From Archegozetes longisetosus (lineage: Eukaryota > Arthropoda > Arachnida > Sarcoptiformes > Trhypochthoniidae): a stretch of DNA of 64,000 bases. The DNA lies in contig JAEMBT020000006.1 of assembly GCA_018873245.2 (NCBI GenBank), positions 11,850,387-11,914,386 of the forward strand, in the 5' to 3' direction. Below the pieces are notes generated by a model. That model did no database searches. It had not been told where the DNA came from and saw only the letters and a program-made list of their open reading frames with translations. Shown here in pieces: positions 63,818 through 64,000 of the stretch. The translations under genes were made by a program, and so were the position numbers. Position 1 is the first letter of the stretch. Each line of letters begins with the position of its first letter.

Positions 63818-64000
63818 GGAAAACTGATGCTCTAATTTAGCTATTTTATTGAGTTTTCTTAATATAAGCTAGTTATAACGACATTAATTTTTATAATATA
63901 TTAGAGAGTGACTTCTCAAATAATTAAGCCCGTTAAATTTACAAATTAAATACACAAGAATCAAAATTGTTCCAAGTATTGCATTGTTGCCAACTGTTTG

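Overview
The window is nuclear DNA from a eukaryote with small introns and a very AT-rich genome. Genes are split by GT-AG introns of about 60 bp to 1.6 kb, and stops are standard. The gene content suggests an arthropod, and I favour a mite or similar small arthropod, but only tentatively. It includes ELOVL6-type fatty-acid elongases, a delta-9 acyl-CoA desaturase, a cytochrome P450, a Rab8-like GTPase and a nine-finger C2H2 protein. Short CCTAA/TTAGG runs also fit an arthropod. I saw no rRNA, CRISPR array or bacterial operon structure.

Layout. 1-2.3 kb: a dispersed repeat (called R1 here) interrupted by a pogo/Tigger-like element that itself carries a nested element. 4.4-8.5 kb (minus): a cytochrome P450 with a damaged second exon and a Tc1/IS630-type transposon in its first intron; the transposon's own transposase is broken. 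8.5-18.9 kb: a field of inverted-repeat elements with no convincing host gene. 19-20 kb (plus): Rab-like GTPase in five exons. 21.7-24.1 kb (minus): C2H2 zinc-finger gene in five exons, with a hAT-type MITE upstream. 27.0-27.4 kb: a small secreted or GPI-anchored-like protein. 30.1-32.7 kb: an ELOVL1/4/7-type elongase in four exons. 37.3-56 kb: three tandem ELOVL6-like genes, each preceded by an R1 copy. 56.7-59.1 kb (minus): a delta-9 desaturase, convergent with the third elongase. 63.7 kb: a small P-loop exon, possibly ARL-like. The rest is AT-rich intergenic DNA.

How the genes fit together. Four elongases and a desaturase lie within 30 kb and would make and unsaturate long-chain acyl-CoAs in the ER. 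Downstream of the first ELOVL6-like gene there is a relic of the desaturase's last exon. The ancestral duplicated unit was therefore probably an elongase plus a convergent desaturase, and at least one desaturase copy has since been lost. The three elongases are a mosaic: copy 2 matches copy 1 in exon 1 and the intron, but matches copy 3 in most of exon 2. Copy 3 has lost its C-terminal tail through a one-base deletion.

The window also records many transposition events. Several can be read directly because an uninterrupted copy of the target is present elsewhere in the window. Exon structures were read by eye from splice sites and frame continuity; no database search or alignment was run.
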